A stretch of 64,000 nt of DNA from Salisaeta longa DSM 21114 (GTDB taxonomy: Bacteria > Bacteroidota > Rhodothermia > Rhodothermales > Salinibacteraceae). The stretch spans positions 1,138,005 to 1,202,004 of the forward strand of contig NZ_ATTH01000001.1 of NCBI RefSeq assembly GCF_000419585.1, in the 5' to 3' direction. Shown here piece after piece: positions 45,053 to 53,769 of the stretch (position 1 is its first letter; the number at the start of each line of letters is the position of its first letter). The position numbers were made by a program, and so were the translations under genes. Below the pieces are notes generated by a model. It was not told the origin of the DNA, did no database searches, and saw nothing but the letters and a program-made list of their open reading frames with translations.

Positions 45053-45988
45053 ATGAAATACGTGCTTTCATTACTGCGCCCACACCGCACGCTGGCTGTC
45101 CTTATATGCGCCGCAGCCCTACTTGGCGGCTGCAACCTGTTTGGATCAGGCTCGCTCGACAGCGCCGATACCGTCGATGAGCTCGTTGCCGATGCAAATG
45201 TTGCCATTAGCCAGGGCAACTACGACAAAGCCGTTGAGCTTCTTGAGACCGCCTACGAGCAGGCGCCCGAGAACCCCGAGGTTCGCATCAAGCTTTCAAC
45301 AGCGCTCTACGGCCAGGCAGGCCTGAACGTGATCGACCTCAAGGAGCTTGTCGATTACATTTCGGGACTTGAAGACGACGCCGCCCGCTCGCTGTTTGCA
45401 CCGAAAGCCGGTTTGCAATGCAGCCTCGAAGCCGCCGAGCCCGATCCGGCCGCTCAAGGATACGAACGCATCGCGCTGGAAGGCGTCCCTGCGCTCGCCC
45501 CTTTCATCGACAACGAGGGCGTAATTAACCGCGTCGCCGGAAACATCATCGAAATGGCGTTTGCACAAACGGAAGCCTTTAACGAGCTACCGGCCGATTT
45601 GAAAGCAAGCTGGTACACCATCGCCGCGTTCAGCAACATCGGCGAAGCGGTCTTGCTTGTGTACAATGAGGCGGTGGCCCGCGGCGGCAAGCTCTTCCGC
45701 GATGCAAACGACAGCATTGTCTTCTGCGCGCCCGAGCAAACCGACCTGGACGCGCTGGAATGCGAAGCGTACCGCATTGCCGAGCAGGAAAACCTCATCG
45801 GCTCGGAGAGTGAACTCGCGCTGGCCCTTCGCTTCATCGAGGACAAGAATACGCTCTATGGCTCGAATGATGACACCGGCATCATTCCTGAATCGCTGCA
45901 ACGCATGATCACGGCGATCATCGAGAACATCGACGCGGAAGATCGTCAGGAATGCACCGGCAACACGTCGGCCTTCCGCGTGCGCTGA
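45053..45988 (+). CDS. TPR-containing lipoprotein, unknown
   Basis: A 311-residue lipoprotein: signal peptide with lipobox LLGGC (about Cys24), then a tetratricopeptide-like repeat ADANVAISQGNYDKAVELLETAYEQAPENPEVRIKLSTALYG (about 49-90). The rest is acidic and helical with conserved Cys near 124, 226 and 239, possibly disulfide-forming in the periplasm. Function unassigned. TTG 45044 also lies in frame, but ATG 45053 is a better start before the signal peptide. It is followed 95 bases later by an outer-membrane protein gene on the same strand; the two may be an envelope pair (lipoprotein plus barrel). Confidence 0.6.
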   Translation: MKYVLSLLRPHRTLAVLICAAALLGGCNLFGSGSLDSADTVDELVADANVAISQGNYDKAVELLETAYEQAPENPEVRIKLSTALYGQAGLNVIDLKELVDYISGLEDDAARSLFAPKAGLQCSLEAAEPDPAAQGYERIALEGVPALAPFIDNEGVINRVAGNIIEMAFAQTEAFNELPADLKASWYTIAAFSNIGEAVLLVYNEAVARGGKLFRDANDSIVFCAPEQTDLDALECEAYRIAEQENLIGSESELALALRFIEDKNTLYGSNDDTGIIPESLQRMITAIIENIDAEDRQECTGNTSAFRVR

Positions 45989-46083
45989 CCCGGCGCCCGC
46001 AAGCGCAGGACCGGCGGCGGCCCCACGCGCGCACTGCCGGTCGTGCGGCCCCCTCACCTTGTATCCCTTGCAGCCCCGATCTC

Positions 46084-47322
46084 ATGCGTTTTCTTACGAC
46101 CACGGTCCTTGCGACCTGCCTTTTCCTCCTGAGCGTTGCTCCAGCCCACAGCCAGAATCCGCGCCGCACCGAACGAGCCTTCGTTTCGTCGATCGCGGCC
46201 CTCGGCATGGGCGACGTGGGCGTGGCCTTGCCCCACCCCATGTCCGGATTTTTCTACAACCCGGCCCACCTTCCCCACACCCCGTCGGCCACGCGCGTTC
46301 TGGGCCTGCAAGGCACGCTCAGCGATCAGGTGCGGGAACAGTCCTCGTTTTTTGACGACCGCCTGGAGCCCGCGATAGAACAGGGCCTGGACAACATTCC
46401 CGACGAGCAGCTCGAAACGCTCTACAACGATGCGCTCGCAATCACCGGGACGCCCTCCCAGGGCAGCGTCGGGCTCTTGCTCCCGGCTTTTACGCGCAAT
46501 CTGGGCGGCGTGGTGGGCATTGGCGGCGGCCTGTACGCCCAAACGGATGCGAGCTTTCGCCTCTACAATGCCGGATTGGGCGTTCCACAGGTGAGCCTCA
46601 TCAACCGCAACGACTTTATCGCTGTCGCTTCGGCCGGTGTTCAACTCCCTGCAGGAATCTCGGGCGGCGCCACCGTCAAATACACCAAGCGATACCTCTC
46701 GTTCAAAGACAAACCGCTTGACACCTTTACGTCCGATGAACAGGTCGTGCTCTTAGAGGGCACCAACCTGGGCATTGATGTAGGCGGGCTGTACGAGGTC
46801 AACTTCCTCCCGCTGCCGGGCCGCCTCACCGTTGGCATGACCGTGTACGACCTCCTGCACACCGGCTACAACTACGACGTCTATGGTACGCCGGCCGACA
46901 TTCCCATCGTGGGAAGCTTCATCGACGCCTCCGGCAGCATCAGCGCGGAACGCGTTGCGGCCGAGGTAGCGCTCGCACAGGCGCGCTTCAACCTGGAACA
47001 GTCATACCGCATCGGGGCGGGCTATCAGCTGGATCGGCTGGGGCCCTTTTCCGACATTGCCTTTGGCGCCGACTACATCGGGTACGGAAGCCCGCAGGTC
47101 GATCAAACCTTCCTGGCGCACCTCCACCTCGGCGCCCGCGCCCATCTGACCCGCTTCTTGGCCCTGCGCACGGGTATCAGCCAGGGCTACCCCTCCGTGG
47201 GCGCCGGGCTGCACCTCGGCGTCTTTCACGTCAACTATGCGTTGCACGCCGTGGAGCAAGGCCGCACCCCCGGGCAGGTGAGCAGCTACATTCACGCGCT
47301 GCGGTTTGCCTTCGAGTTGTAG
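46084..47322 (+). CDS. Outer-membrane beta-barrel protein (FadL/UPF0164-like)
   Basis: A 412-residue precursor. A signal peptide of about 23 residues (VLATCLFLLSVAPAHS) is followed by a motif SSIAALGMGDVGVALPHPMSGFFYNPA (about 34-60), typical of FadL-like, PorV-like and UPF0164 barrels where early residues form the hatch. Later strands alternate aromatic residues, and the chain ends in Phe-Glu-Leu. It may take up hydrophobic molecules or act as an envelope component; not decidable. ATG 46084 chosen as signal start. Strong hairpins follow its stop. Confidence 0.6.
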   Translation: MRFLTTTVLATCLFLLSVAPAHSQNPRRTERAFVSSIAALGMGDVGVALPHPMSGFFYNPAHLPHTPSATRVLGLQGTLSDQVREQSSFFDDRLEPAIEQGLDNIPDEQLETLYNDALAITGTPSQGSVGLLLPAFTRNLGGVVGIGGGLYAQTDASFRLYNAGLGVPQVSLINRNDFIAVASAGVQLPAGISGGATVKYTKRYLSFKDKPLDTFTSDEQVVLLEGTNLGIDVGGLYEVNFLPLPGRLTVGMTVYDLLHTGYNYDVYGTPADIPIVGSFIDASGSISAERVAAEVALAQARFNLEQSYRIGAGYQLDRLGPFSDIAFGADYIGYGSPQVDQTFLAHLHLGARAHLTRFLALRTGISQGYPSVGAGLHLGVFHVNYALHAVEQGRTPGQVSSYIHALRFAFEL

Positions 47323-47324
47323 CT

Positions 47325-47343
47325 TGTGGGGAAAGGCCCCACA
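47325..47343 (+). terminator. First of two hairpins after the barrel gene
   Basis: TGTGGGG (47325-47331) pairs perfectly with CCCCACA (47337-47343) with a 5-base loop, right after the stop codon. No T-run follows; the next hairpin is the better terminator. Confidence 0.5.
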
Positions 47344-47364
47344 CCATGATGCGCATTTTCCGCG

Positions 47365-47404
47365 AGGGGCCGGCCTGTGCTTGATGGCACACGCCGGCCC
47401 CTTT
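47365..47404 (+). terminator. Strong hairpin terminator before the Usp gene
   Basis: AGGGGCCGGC (47365-47374) and GCCGGCCCCT (47393-47402) form a perfect 10-bp stem, with an inner TGTGC/GCACA stem, then TT. A very stable hairpin with a short T tract between the barrel gene and the Usp gene. Confidence 0.75.
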
Positions 47405-47457
47405 CGTCATTAAACTGGTGGTGTTCGCAGCCTACGTTCCTCAACCCGTCATGCGTT

Positions 47458-48432
47458 ATGCCGTCCATCCATCGCGTTCTCTTTGCCACCGACTTCTCCA
47501 CTACGGCCAATCGTGCATTGCCGTATGCGCTGGATATTGCCCAGCGCTTCGAGGCCACCCTGCACGTGTTGTATGCCGAGGTGCTCTACGAGGACCCATT
47601 CTCCAGCCAAAACCAGCCGCATCCGGCGGCAACAGTCGAACAAGTACGCACGGAGTTGCAGAAGCGCACCGATGGCACCTCCCTTGGCGAGCGGCTGGCC
47701 GCGCTAGAGGTTGTGGAAGCCGTGGAACGTGACGTGGCCGCCGGGCCCGCCATCCTTCGGTATGCGGATGCCCAGAACATGGATCTGATTGTGATGGGTA
47801 CCCACGGGCGCCGGGGCCTCCGCCACGTTCTGCTGGGGAGCGTTGCGGAAGAAGTGGTGCGGCGCGCACCGTGCGAGACGTTAACCGTACGGGCCACCGA
47901 TACCGATGAGCCGCCGCACGCACTGCCGTCCGTTCAGCGGCTGCTCGTTCCGGTCGACTTCTCCGAGCACGCGCGCGCAGCCCTCACCGCGGCCCGCCAC
48001 TGGGCCGACACCTACGGCGCCACGCTCGATGTGCTTTTTGTGATGGAGGAACCGTTGCACCCCGCCTTTTATGTGGGCGGCGTGAGCTCGGTGTACGACA
48101 TCGATCCGCATCTGGACGACAAGGCCGATGCACAACTTGAGACGTTTATCACGGAGACGAAGGGGCCGCGCGTTCCCGTAAAGGCCCACGTGCGCACCGG
48201 ACGCGCCGCGAAGGGCATCGCCGAGGCCGCCAACGAATTTGGCAGCGACCTCGTGGTGATGTCAACCCACGGCCTAACCGGACTGGAGCACCTGCTGCTT
48301 GGCAGCGTGACCGAACAGGTGGTGCGCACCGTAGAAGCGCCCGTCCTCACGGTGCCCGCGTTCCCCGAACGCTACCTGCCCGATGCAGCGCCCGCGGAAG
48401 ATGAGGACGCACAGCAAGCACCCGAAGCTTGA
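47458..48432 (+). CDS. Tandem universal stress protein
   Basis: A 324-residue protein with two universal stress protein domains. The first has the start VLFATDFSTTANRALPYALDIAQ (about 7-29) and the ATP-binding turn GTHGRRGLRHVLLGS (about 117-131). The second has LVPVDFSEHARAALTAAR (about 163-180) and STHGLTGLEHLLLGS (about 268-282). Both G-2x-G-9x-G(S/T) signatures are present, so both domains probably bind ATP. The tail is acidic and Gln-rich. ATG 47458 was chosen; a nearby ATG at 47451 is in another frame. Usps help stress and energy-limited survival. It is 66 bases before porD and may be co-expressed. Confidence 0.9.
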   Translation: MPSIHRVLFATDFSTTANRALPYALDIAQRFEATLHVLYAEVLYEDPFSSQNQPHPAATVEQVRTELQKRTDGTSLGERLAALEVVEAVERDVAAGPAILRYADAQNMDLIVMGTHGRRGLRHVLLGSVAEEVVRRAPCETLTVRATDTDEPPHALPSVQRLLVPVDFSEHARAALTAARHWADTYGATLDVLFVMEEPLHPAFYVGGVSSVYDIDPHLDDKADAQLETFITETKGPRVPVKAHVRTGRAAKGIAEAANEFGSDLVVMSTHGLTGLEHLLLGSVTEQVVRTVEAPVLTVPAFPERYLPDAAPAEDEDAQQAPEA

Positions 48433-48498
48433 GAAACATGCGTCTGCGTGTGGCGGTTGGCAACCTCTGAGCTTCACTCCACCAGAGACGCCACCGCC

Positions 48499-49419
48499 AT
48501 GCGCGTCCGCTTGCCCGACACGCTCGCTTTCCTACCGGCCGTCCTGCTCCTCCTGTGGAGTTTTTGGGATACGGCCCCCGCGGCGGCCCAGGAGCTGAAC
48601 TGCTCGGTGAGCATTAACTACTCGCAGCTCGACGGCTCGCAGTACACGTACCTCGACAACCTGGAGCGCCGGGTGCAGCGCTTTCTTAACGAACGCAGCT
48701 GGACGGAGGATACTTTTCAGCCCTTTGAGCGCATCGACTGCAGCTTCCAGATTCTGATGCAGGAGGCCGTGAGCTTGACCGAGTTTCGGGCGCGGCTCAC
48801 CGTCGCTTCTACCCGGCCCATCTACAACACCGCCCAGCGGACGCCGGTGTTGCGCGTGAGCGATACGCAGTGGACCTTCGAGTACACGCGCGGCACGCCG
48901 CTCATTGACACGCCCGGGCAGTACGACCCCATCACGTCCATCTTGAGCTTCTACGCGTACATCGTGCTGGGCTACGACTACGACACGTTCAGCGCCCTCG
49001 GCGGCACGCGATTTTTCGAGAAGGCCCGCGATATTGGCGAGGAGGCACGGTCGGCCGGGGCGTCGGGCTGGTCGTCTCTTGCAGGCGCCCAGAGCCGCAT
49101 GGAGCTCATCGACGAGCTGCTGAGTGCGCGCTTCGAGCCGCTGCGCCAGGCGCTGTTCCGCTACCACCTGCAGGGCCTCGACCGCTTTGTGACCGATACG
49201 CAGCAGGCCCGCACCGACATCCTGAACGCGCTGCGCGCCATCGAGCAGGTCAGCCAGCAAACCTCCAGGGCGTATGCACTCGATCTCTTTTTTGCCGCCA
49301 AGTACGACGAGCTAACCGCCGTCTTTCGAGACTCGGGGCTCGCGCAATCGGCGTACGGCATCCTCACACAGATCGACCCGGCCCATACCTCCACCTACAG
49401 CGCACTGGTTGGTGGCTAA
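48499..49419 (+). CDS. porD: PorD/DUF4835-family protein (type IX secretion associated)
   Basis: A 306-residue precursor with signal peptide (LAFLPAVLLLLWSFWDTAPAAA, about 30 residues). The mature start QELNCSVSINYSQLDGSQYTYLDNLERRVQRFLNERSWTEDTF and the ISSILSFYAYIVLGYDYDTFSALGG element (about 150-175) are typical of DUF4835, whose founder PorD is encoded by type IX secretion loci of Bacteroidota. The protein is thought to sit in the envelope; it is not proof that the whole system is present. ATG 48499 was chosen at the start of the signal peptide. Convergent with trpC. Confidence 0.75.
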   Translation: MRVRLPDTLAFLPAVLLLLWSFWDTAPAAAQELNCSVSINYSQLDGSQYTYLDNLERRVQRFLNERSWTEDTFQPFERIDCSFQILMQEAVSLTEFRARLTVASTRPIYNTAQRTPVLRVSDTQWTFEYTRGTPLIDTPGQYDPITSILSFYAYIVLGYDYDTFSALGGTRFFEKARDIGEEARSAGASGWSSLAGAQSRMELIDELLSARFEPLRQALFRYHLQGLDRFVTDTQQARTDILNALRAIEQVSQQTSRAYALDLFFAAKYDELTAVFRDSGLAQSAYGILTQIDPAHTSTYSALVGG

Positions 49420-49446
49420 CCGCGGCCCGATGGTGCCGACGGCCCA

Positions 49447-50259
49447 TCAGGTGCGCTGCGCCATTGCAATGGCGCGGGCTTCGTCTCGCAGGTCGCTTAG
49501 TGCCTCGCCCGGATGCGCCGCCCGCATGAAGTGCTCGCCGATGAGCACCGCGTTGATGCCCGCCTGGCGCAAGCGCACCAGCGTCTCGGGGTCGCTCAGC
49601 CCGCTCTCTGACACGCGGCCCACGTGGCGCGGCACCTCTGCAAACATGCGCAGCGAGTGGTCGATGTCGACGTCAAAAGTCTTCAGGTCGCGGTTATTAA
49701 TCCCAAGCAGCTGTATCTGATCAAAGTCGATGCGCGCGAGATCATCGAACGTATACGCCTCCACGAGGCATTGCAGGCCCAGCTCGGTAGCCTCTGCATG
49801 CAGGTCGTAGAGCTGCCCGGCGCTGAGAGCCGTAGCGATGAGGAGCACCGCATCGGCCCCAACGGCGCGGGCCTCGTGAAGCTGGTACCGGTCGACGATA
49901 AAGTCCTTGCGCAGAAGCGGTACATCGGTGACGTGCGCACGAATCCAGGCCATGTTTTGCAGCGAGCCCTGAAAGTGCGTCGGCTCGGTGAGCACGCTGA
50001 TGGCATGCGCGTCGTGCGCGGCGTACTGCTGCGCGATCTGGGCCGGACGGAAATCGGACCGGATGACGCCCTTCGAGGGCGATGCTTTTTTCACCTCGGC
50101 AATGAACGACATGCCCGACTGCTGCAGGGCCTCCACAAGCGAGAGCGGCTCCCGGTCGGCATACAGCGGGCGCTGCTTTAGCGCCTCGATGGGCGTGTCT
50201 TTCTTGCGCTGCGCGATGAGCGTGCGCGTGTCGTCAAGGATTTGGTCGAGGATGCTCAT
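49447..50259 (-). CDS. trpC: Indole-3-glycerol phosphate synthase
   Basis: A 270-residue TIM barrel that makes indole-3-glycerol phosphate from CdRP. Motifs: FIAEVKKASPSKG (catalytic Lys, about 52-64), VLTEPTHFQGS, LLRKDFIVDRYQ (catalytic Lys, about 114-125), LGINNRDLKTF and VSESGLSD, all present. It is the last gene of the minus-strand trp operon and lies 47 bases after trpD. There is no fused TrpF domain, so phosphoribosylanthranilate isomerase must be encoded elsewhere. ATG 50259. Confidence 0.97.
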   Translation of the reverse strand: MSILDQILDDTRTLIAQRKKDTPIEALKQRPLYADREPLSLVEALQQSGMSFIAEVKKASPSKGVIRSDFRPAQIAQQYAAHDAHAISVLTEPTHFQGSLQNMAWIRAHVTDVPLLRKDFIVDRYQLHEARAVGADAVLLIATALSAGQLYDLHAEATELGLQCLVEAYTFDDLARIDFDQIQLLGINNRDLKTFDVDIDHSLRMFAEVPRHVGRVSESGLSDPETLVRLRQAGINAVLIGEHFMRAAHPGEALSDLRDEARAIAMAQRT

Positions 50260-50306
50260 AGGGAGCGGTCACAAAAGAAAACAGATGGATGCGCTTGGCG
50301 CGCCGG

Positions 50307-51341
50307 CTACGCGGAGGGCGCCGCCTGTGAGGCGTCGATGAGCGTGTGCAGGGTTTGGAGGGCCGCTCCGCTGTCGATGCTTTCGCGGGCGGCGGCGAGG
50401 GCCTCGTCAAGCGTATCAAACCGGTCGCTTACGTGCAGCGCATAGCCGGCGTTGAGCACGGCGATGTCGCGGCGCGCGCTCTGGTCCTCACCCGCTAGGA
50501 TGGCCCGCAGGATTTTTGCATTTGTCTGGGCATCGCCGCCCTTCAGCTCCTGCAGCGGCGCCCGCTTCAGGTCGTGCGTTTCGGGGGTTACCTGGCGGCT
50601 GCGGGCCACCGGGGCCTCCTCGGCCGCATCGTACTCGTAGAGCGTCGTGGCATCGGCAATGGACAGCTCGTCGAGGCCGTCGCGGCTGTGCAGCGTCACC
50701 ACGTGCTCGGCATCAAGCTGCCCCAAAATCCGCACCATGCGCTGGGCGGTCTCGTCGTTAAACGCCCCCACCAACTGACGCGTCACGCCGGCCGGGTTGC
50801 ACAGCGGCCCCAAAATGTTGAAGAACGTCCGCAGGCCCAGCGCCTTTCGCACCGGCATCACGTGCTTCATGGCCGGGTGGAAGTAGGGGGCAAACAGAAA
50901 GGCAATGCCCGCTTCGCGCAAGCAGTGCTCGACGCCCGCTTTCCCCAGGGCAATGTTAACCCCCAGGACTTCGAGCACGTCGGCCGAGCCCGATTTTGAG
51001 GAGACGGAGCGGTTGCCGTGCTTCGCCACGGTCACCCCAGCGCCTGCAGCAATGAGCGAGGCGGTGGTGGAGATGTTGAAGGTGCTCGGCCCGTCGCCGC
51101 CCGTGCCGCAGAGGTCCACCGCGTGCGGGTCGTCGCAGTCAACCGACACGGCAAACGCGCGCATCACCGACGTGAAGCCAACCAGCTCGTCCAGCGTCTC
51201 GCCGCGCGTGCGCAGCCCCATGAGGAGCGCCGCGCTGTGCTCGGGCAACGCCTCGCCCGTCATCATCTGCCGCATCACATCCTCGGCTTCGGCGCGGGTG
51301 AGCGCTTGGCCGCTGGCAATCGTTTCGAGGTACTCAGTCAC
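50307..51341 (-). CDS. trpD: Anthranilate phosphoribosyltransferase
   Basis: A 344-residue enzyme that attaches PRPP to anthranilate. The glycine-rich PRPP site DLCGTGGDGPSTFNIST (about 77-93) and KHGNRSVSSKSGSADVLE (about 106-123) are intact, as is the HPAMKHVMPVRKALGLRTFFNILGPLCNPA stretch (about 155-185). The start is GTG 51341. It is encoded between trpG and trpC with short spacers (24 and 47 bases), consistent with one transcript driven from the attenuator before trpE. No fusion to TrpG is seen. Confidence 0.97.
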   Translation of the reverse strand: MTEYLETIASGQALTRAEAEDVMRQMMTGEALPEHSAALLMGLRTRGETLDELVGFTSVMRAFAVSVDCDDPHAVDLCGTGGDGPSTFNISTTASLIAAGAGVTVAKHGNRSVSSKSGSADVLEVLGVNIALGKAGVEHCLREAGIAFLFAPYFHPAMKHVMPVRKALGLRTFFNILGPLCNPAGVTRQLVGAFNDETAQRMVRILGQLDAEHVVTLHSRDGLDELSIADATTLYEYDAAEEAPVARSRQVTPETHDLKRAPLQELKGGDAQTNAKILRAILAGEDQSARRDIAVLNAGYALHVSDRFDTLDEALAAARESIDSGAALQTLHTLIDASQAAPSA

Positions 51342-51365
51342 AACGGAAGGGAAAAATCGGTAGAA

Positions 51366-52073
51366 CTACGAAGGGGAGCCGGGCTCAAAGATGAGCGTCG
51401 CGGGCCCCGAGTCTTTGGTATCGGACGCGGCGGCGGGCGTTGTATCAGACGCGGGCGACGGCTCGGGCAGTGCAATGTCGTCGAGCGCATGATCGCCCAG
51501 GGGCTTGAGCTGTTCCAGCCAGTTGCCAATCATCTGGCGGCCCACCTTGGTCATCACGCTTTCGGGATGAAACTGCACCCCTTCCACCAAAAACGCGCGG
51601 TGGCGAATGCCCATGATGGTGCCTTCATCACTGCGCGCGGTGACCTCCAGGTGGGCCTGCGGGATGGTGTCCGGGTCGAGCGCCAACGAGTGGTAGCGGG
51701 TGGCCTCAAACGGTTGCGGCAGGCCCGCAAACACGCTTTGGTTGTCGTGATGTACCATGCAGGTTTTGCCGTGCATCAGCTCGGGCGCCTGCGTGACGGT
51801 GGCGCCGTACACCTCGCCAATGGCCTGGTGGCCCAGGCACACGCCCAAAATGGGAATGGCCGCGCCAAACGTTTCGATGACCGGCTCCGAGAGCCCCGCA
51901 TCGGCCGGGCGGCCGGGCCCTGGCGAAATCAGGATGCCGCGGGGCGCCAGGTCGCGGACGTCGGCCAGCGTAAAGGCGTCGTTGCGCACCACCGTTACCT
52001 CGTCGGTGTGCTCACCCACCAGGTGCACCAGATTGTACGTAAACGAGTCGTAATTGTCGATGACCAGAATCAT
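51366..52073 (-). CDS. trpG: Anthranilate synthase component II (glutamine amidotransferase)
   Basis: A 235-residue class I amidotransferase that supplies ammonia to TrpE. The N-terminal DNYDSFTYNLV, the nucleophile ILGVCLGHQAIGEVYG (Cys about 80) and the GVQFHPESVMTKVG (His-Glu, about 170-178) are intact. The last 40 residues are a Ser/Asp/Pro-rich extension without known role. Such proteins can also serve para-aminobenzoate synthase, but the operon with trpE, trpD and trpC points to tryptophan. ATG 52073. It is 50 bases after trpS and 24 bases before trpD. Confidence 0.95.
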   Translation of the reverse strand: MILVIDNYDSFTYNLVHLVGEHTDEVTVVRNDAFTLADVRDLAPRGILISPGPGRPADAGLSEPVIETFGAAIPILGVCLGHQAIGEVYGATVTQAPELMHGKTCMVHHDNQSVFAGLPQPFEATRYHSLALDPDTIPQAHLEVTARSDEGTIMGIRHRAFLVEGVQFHPESVMTKVGRQMIGNWLEQLKPLGDHALDDIALPEPSPASDTTPAAASDTKDSGPATLIFEPGSPS

Positions 52074-52123
52074 AGCACATGCGCGGCTTAGGGGAAGACG
52101 TCCGTGGGAAGGGGTTTTGTCTG

Positions 52124-53170
52124 TTAGGACCCATCGTACGCAATGCCGGTGAGGGCACGGGCGCGGGCCATGATGGGCGCGATTTGCGCGCGGGCCTTGC
52201 GGGCGCCGTCGCGCAGCACATCCATCACGTAATCGGGACGCTGCGCCAGTTCCTTCCGGCGGGCGCGCGCCTCCGCGAAGTAGTCGTCAATGAGCGTCAG
52301 CAATTCGCCCTTGGCGTGGCCATAGCCGTAGCCGCCGGCCCGGTACTTCTGGGCAATGCTCGCCGCCGTTTCCGGATCGGCCACATGCTTGATGAGGGCA
52401 AAGACGTTACACGTGGTCGGATCTTTCGGTTCGTCGAGCGGCGTCGAGTCGGTTACGATGCTGTACACCTTGTCCTTTAGCGTTGCGCCCTCGTCAAAAA
52501 TGCCGATGGTGTTGCCGTAGCTCTTCGACATCTTTTGGCCATCGGTGCCGGGAATGACCGCCACGTCGTCCAAAATGTGGGCCTCGGGCTCCGGAAAGAG
52601 CGGATCGTCGGCCGGGGCGTAGGTGGTGTTAAACCAGCGCGCAATGTCGCGGGTCACTTCAATGTGCTGCTTCTGATCGGCCCCCACCGGCACGAGCGTA
52701 CCGCCGTAGATGAGGATATCGGCCGCCTGCAGCACCGGATAGTTGAACAAGCCCGCATTAGGCGTTAGGCCCTGCGCCACTTTGTCTTTGTACGCCACGC
52801 CCTTCTCCAGCCGGCTGGTGGGGATCAGGTTGAAGAACATCCACATCAGCTCGGTCACCTCCGGCACGTCGCTCTGCACAAAAAGGGCCGCCTCCTCCGG
52901 ATCGAAGCCGAGGGCCAGGTAATCGAGCGCCACATCGAACGTGTTGTGGCGCAGCGCCTCGGCATCCTGCACCGAGGTCATGGCGTGGTAGTTCACGATG
53001 AAGTAGAACGCATCGTGCCGCGTGTGCAGATCGATGTGTTGGCGGATGGCGCCGAAGTAGTTGCCCAGGTGGAGCTTGCCCGAGGGCTGAATGCCCGAGA
53101 CGACCACGGGCGGAAATGCCGGGGCGTCGTCAGCAGCGGCAGCGGAAGCAGCGGGGGAGGCGTCAGACAT
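52124..53170 (-). CDS. trpS: Tryptophanyl-tRNA synthetase
   Basis: A 348-residue class I synthetase that charges tRNA-Trp. It has the HIGH-like motif GIQPSGKLHLGNYFGAI (about 26-42) and the KMSKS loop GTDGQKMSKSYGNTI (about 205-219), plus the VGADQKQHIEVTRDIA stretch that recognises tryptophan. It is unusual to find trpS inside a tryptophan biosynthesis operon; here it lies between trpE and trpG, so its amount should follow the same attenuation as the biosynthetic enzymes. ATG 53170 was chosen before the Ala/Asp-rich N-terminus. Confidence 0.96.
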   Translation of the reverse strand: MSDASPAASAAAADDAPAFPPVVVSGIQPSGKLHLGNYFGAIRQHIDLHTRHDAFYFIVNYHAMTSVQDAEALRHNTFDVALDYLALGFDPEEAALFVQSDVPEVTELMWMFFNLIPTSRLEKGVAYKDKVAQGLTPNAGLFNYPVLQAADILIYGGTLVPVGADQKQHIEVTRDIARWFNTTYAPADDPLFPEPEAHILDDVAVIPGTDGQKMSKSYGNTIGIFDEGATLKDKVYSIVTDSTPLDEPKDPTTCNVFALIKHVADPETAASIAQKYRAGGYGYGHAKGELLTLIDDYFAEARARRKELAQRPDYVMDVLRDGARKARAQIAPIMARARALTGIAYDGS

Positions 53171-53211
53171 ACAAACAGGGGAATGCAACGAATGAATGGA
53201 AAACGAGGCGG

Positions 53212-53679
53212 TTAGCGGCTCGTCATTTTACGCAGCACCTGCAGGCGTTCGGCGCTGTTGCGCTTTACGACCTCCAGGATGGCGCGGGTGCGAATTTGAT
53301 GGTTGATGTCGTCGAGCTCGTCGCGCAGCCGCTCCTGAAACGCCTGCTCTTGGTCTTTGAGCTGCAAGAGCATGTCGGCCGGATCGTCGCCCAGCGAGAT
53401 GCTGCCCCGCGGAATGTCGGTGCCGTTGTACGCCACGCCGCCGCAGCTTAGCACCGTCTCCGAGAGCTTGCCCACATCGGCGCGCGCGGTCTTTTGCAGC
53501 GCCCCGAGGCCGTCGGTCACGTGCTCGTTGGGGTGCTCCGCCACCACGTAGCCGTAGGCCCGGTTGAGGCGGATGTGGGCCTCGATGATCGGATTCAGCC
53601 GCTCCACCGTCTCCTCGCGGGTGATGGTTTTGCCAGCCCATCCGCGGTTTAGCAGAACACTCTTGATAGGATTCGCCAT
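53212..53679 (-). CDS. Unknown helical protein inside the trp operon
   Basis: A 155-residue protein between trpE and trpS. It looks all-helical, with four likely helices: LNPIIEAHIRLNRAYGYVVAEH (about 27-48), ADVGKLSETVLSCGG (about 67-81), DPADMLLQLKDQEQAFQERL (about 99-118) and RTRAILEVVKRNSAERLQVL (about 130-149). This resembles a ferritin-like four-helix bundle in length, but no obvious metal-ligand set is seen. I do not recognise the family. The position (90 bases after trpE, 41 before trpS) suggests co-expression with the tryptophan genes. ATG 53679 was chosen; another frame on the same strand is a shadow. Confidence 0.6.
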   Translation of the reverse strand: MANPIKSVLLNRGWAGKTITREETVERLNPIIEAHIRLNRAYGYVVAEHPNEHVTDGLGALQKTARADVGKLSETVLSCGGVAYNGTDIPRGSISLGDDPADMLLQLKDQEQAFQERLRDELDDINHQIRTRAILEVVKRNSAERLQVLRKMTSR

Positions 53680-53769
53680 AACAGAAGCAGGTTGAAAAGG
53701 GTGCATGCACGAAGGTGTGACGAGCAGGGGGCGCGATTGTGCCTCACGCCGGGGCGGGGCGGCAGCGGC

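Noticed and set aside
53228-53710. A second minus-strand frame of similar length in the trpE-trpS gap
   Set aside because: It is in another frame over the same DNA, Arg/His-rich, and lacks the helical pattern of the chosen protein.
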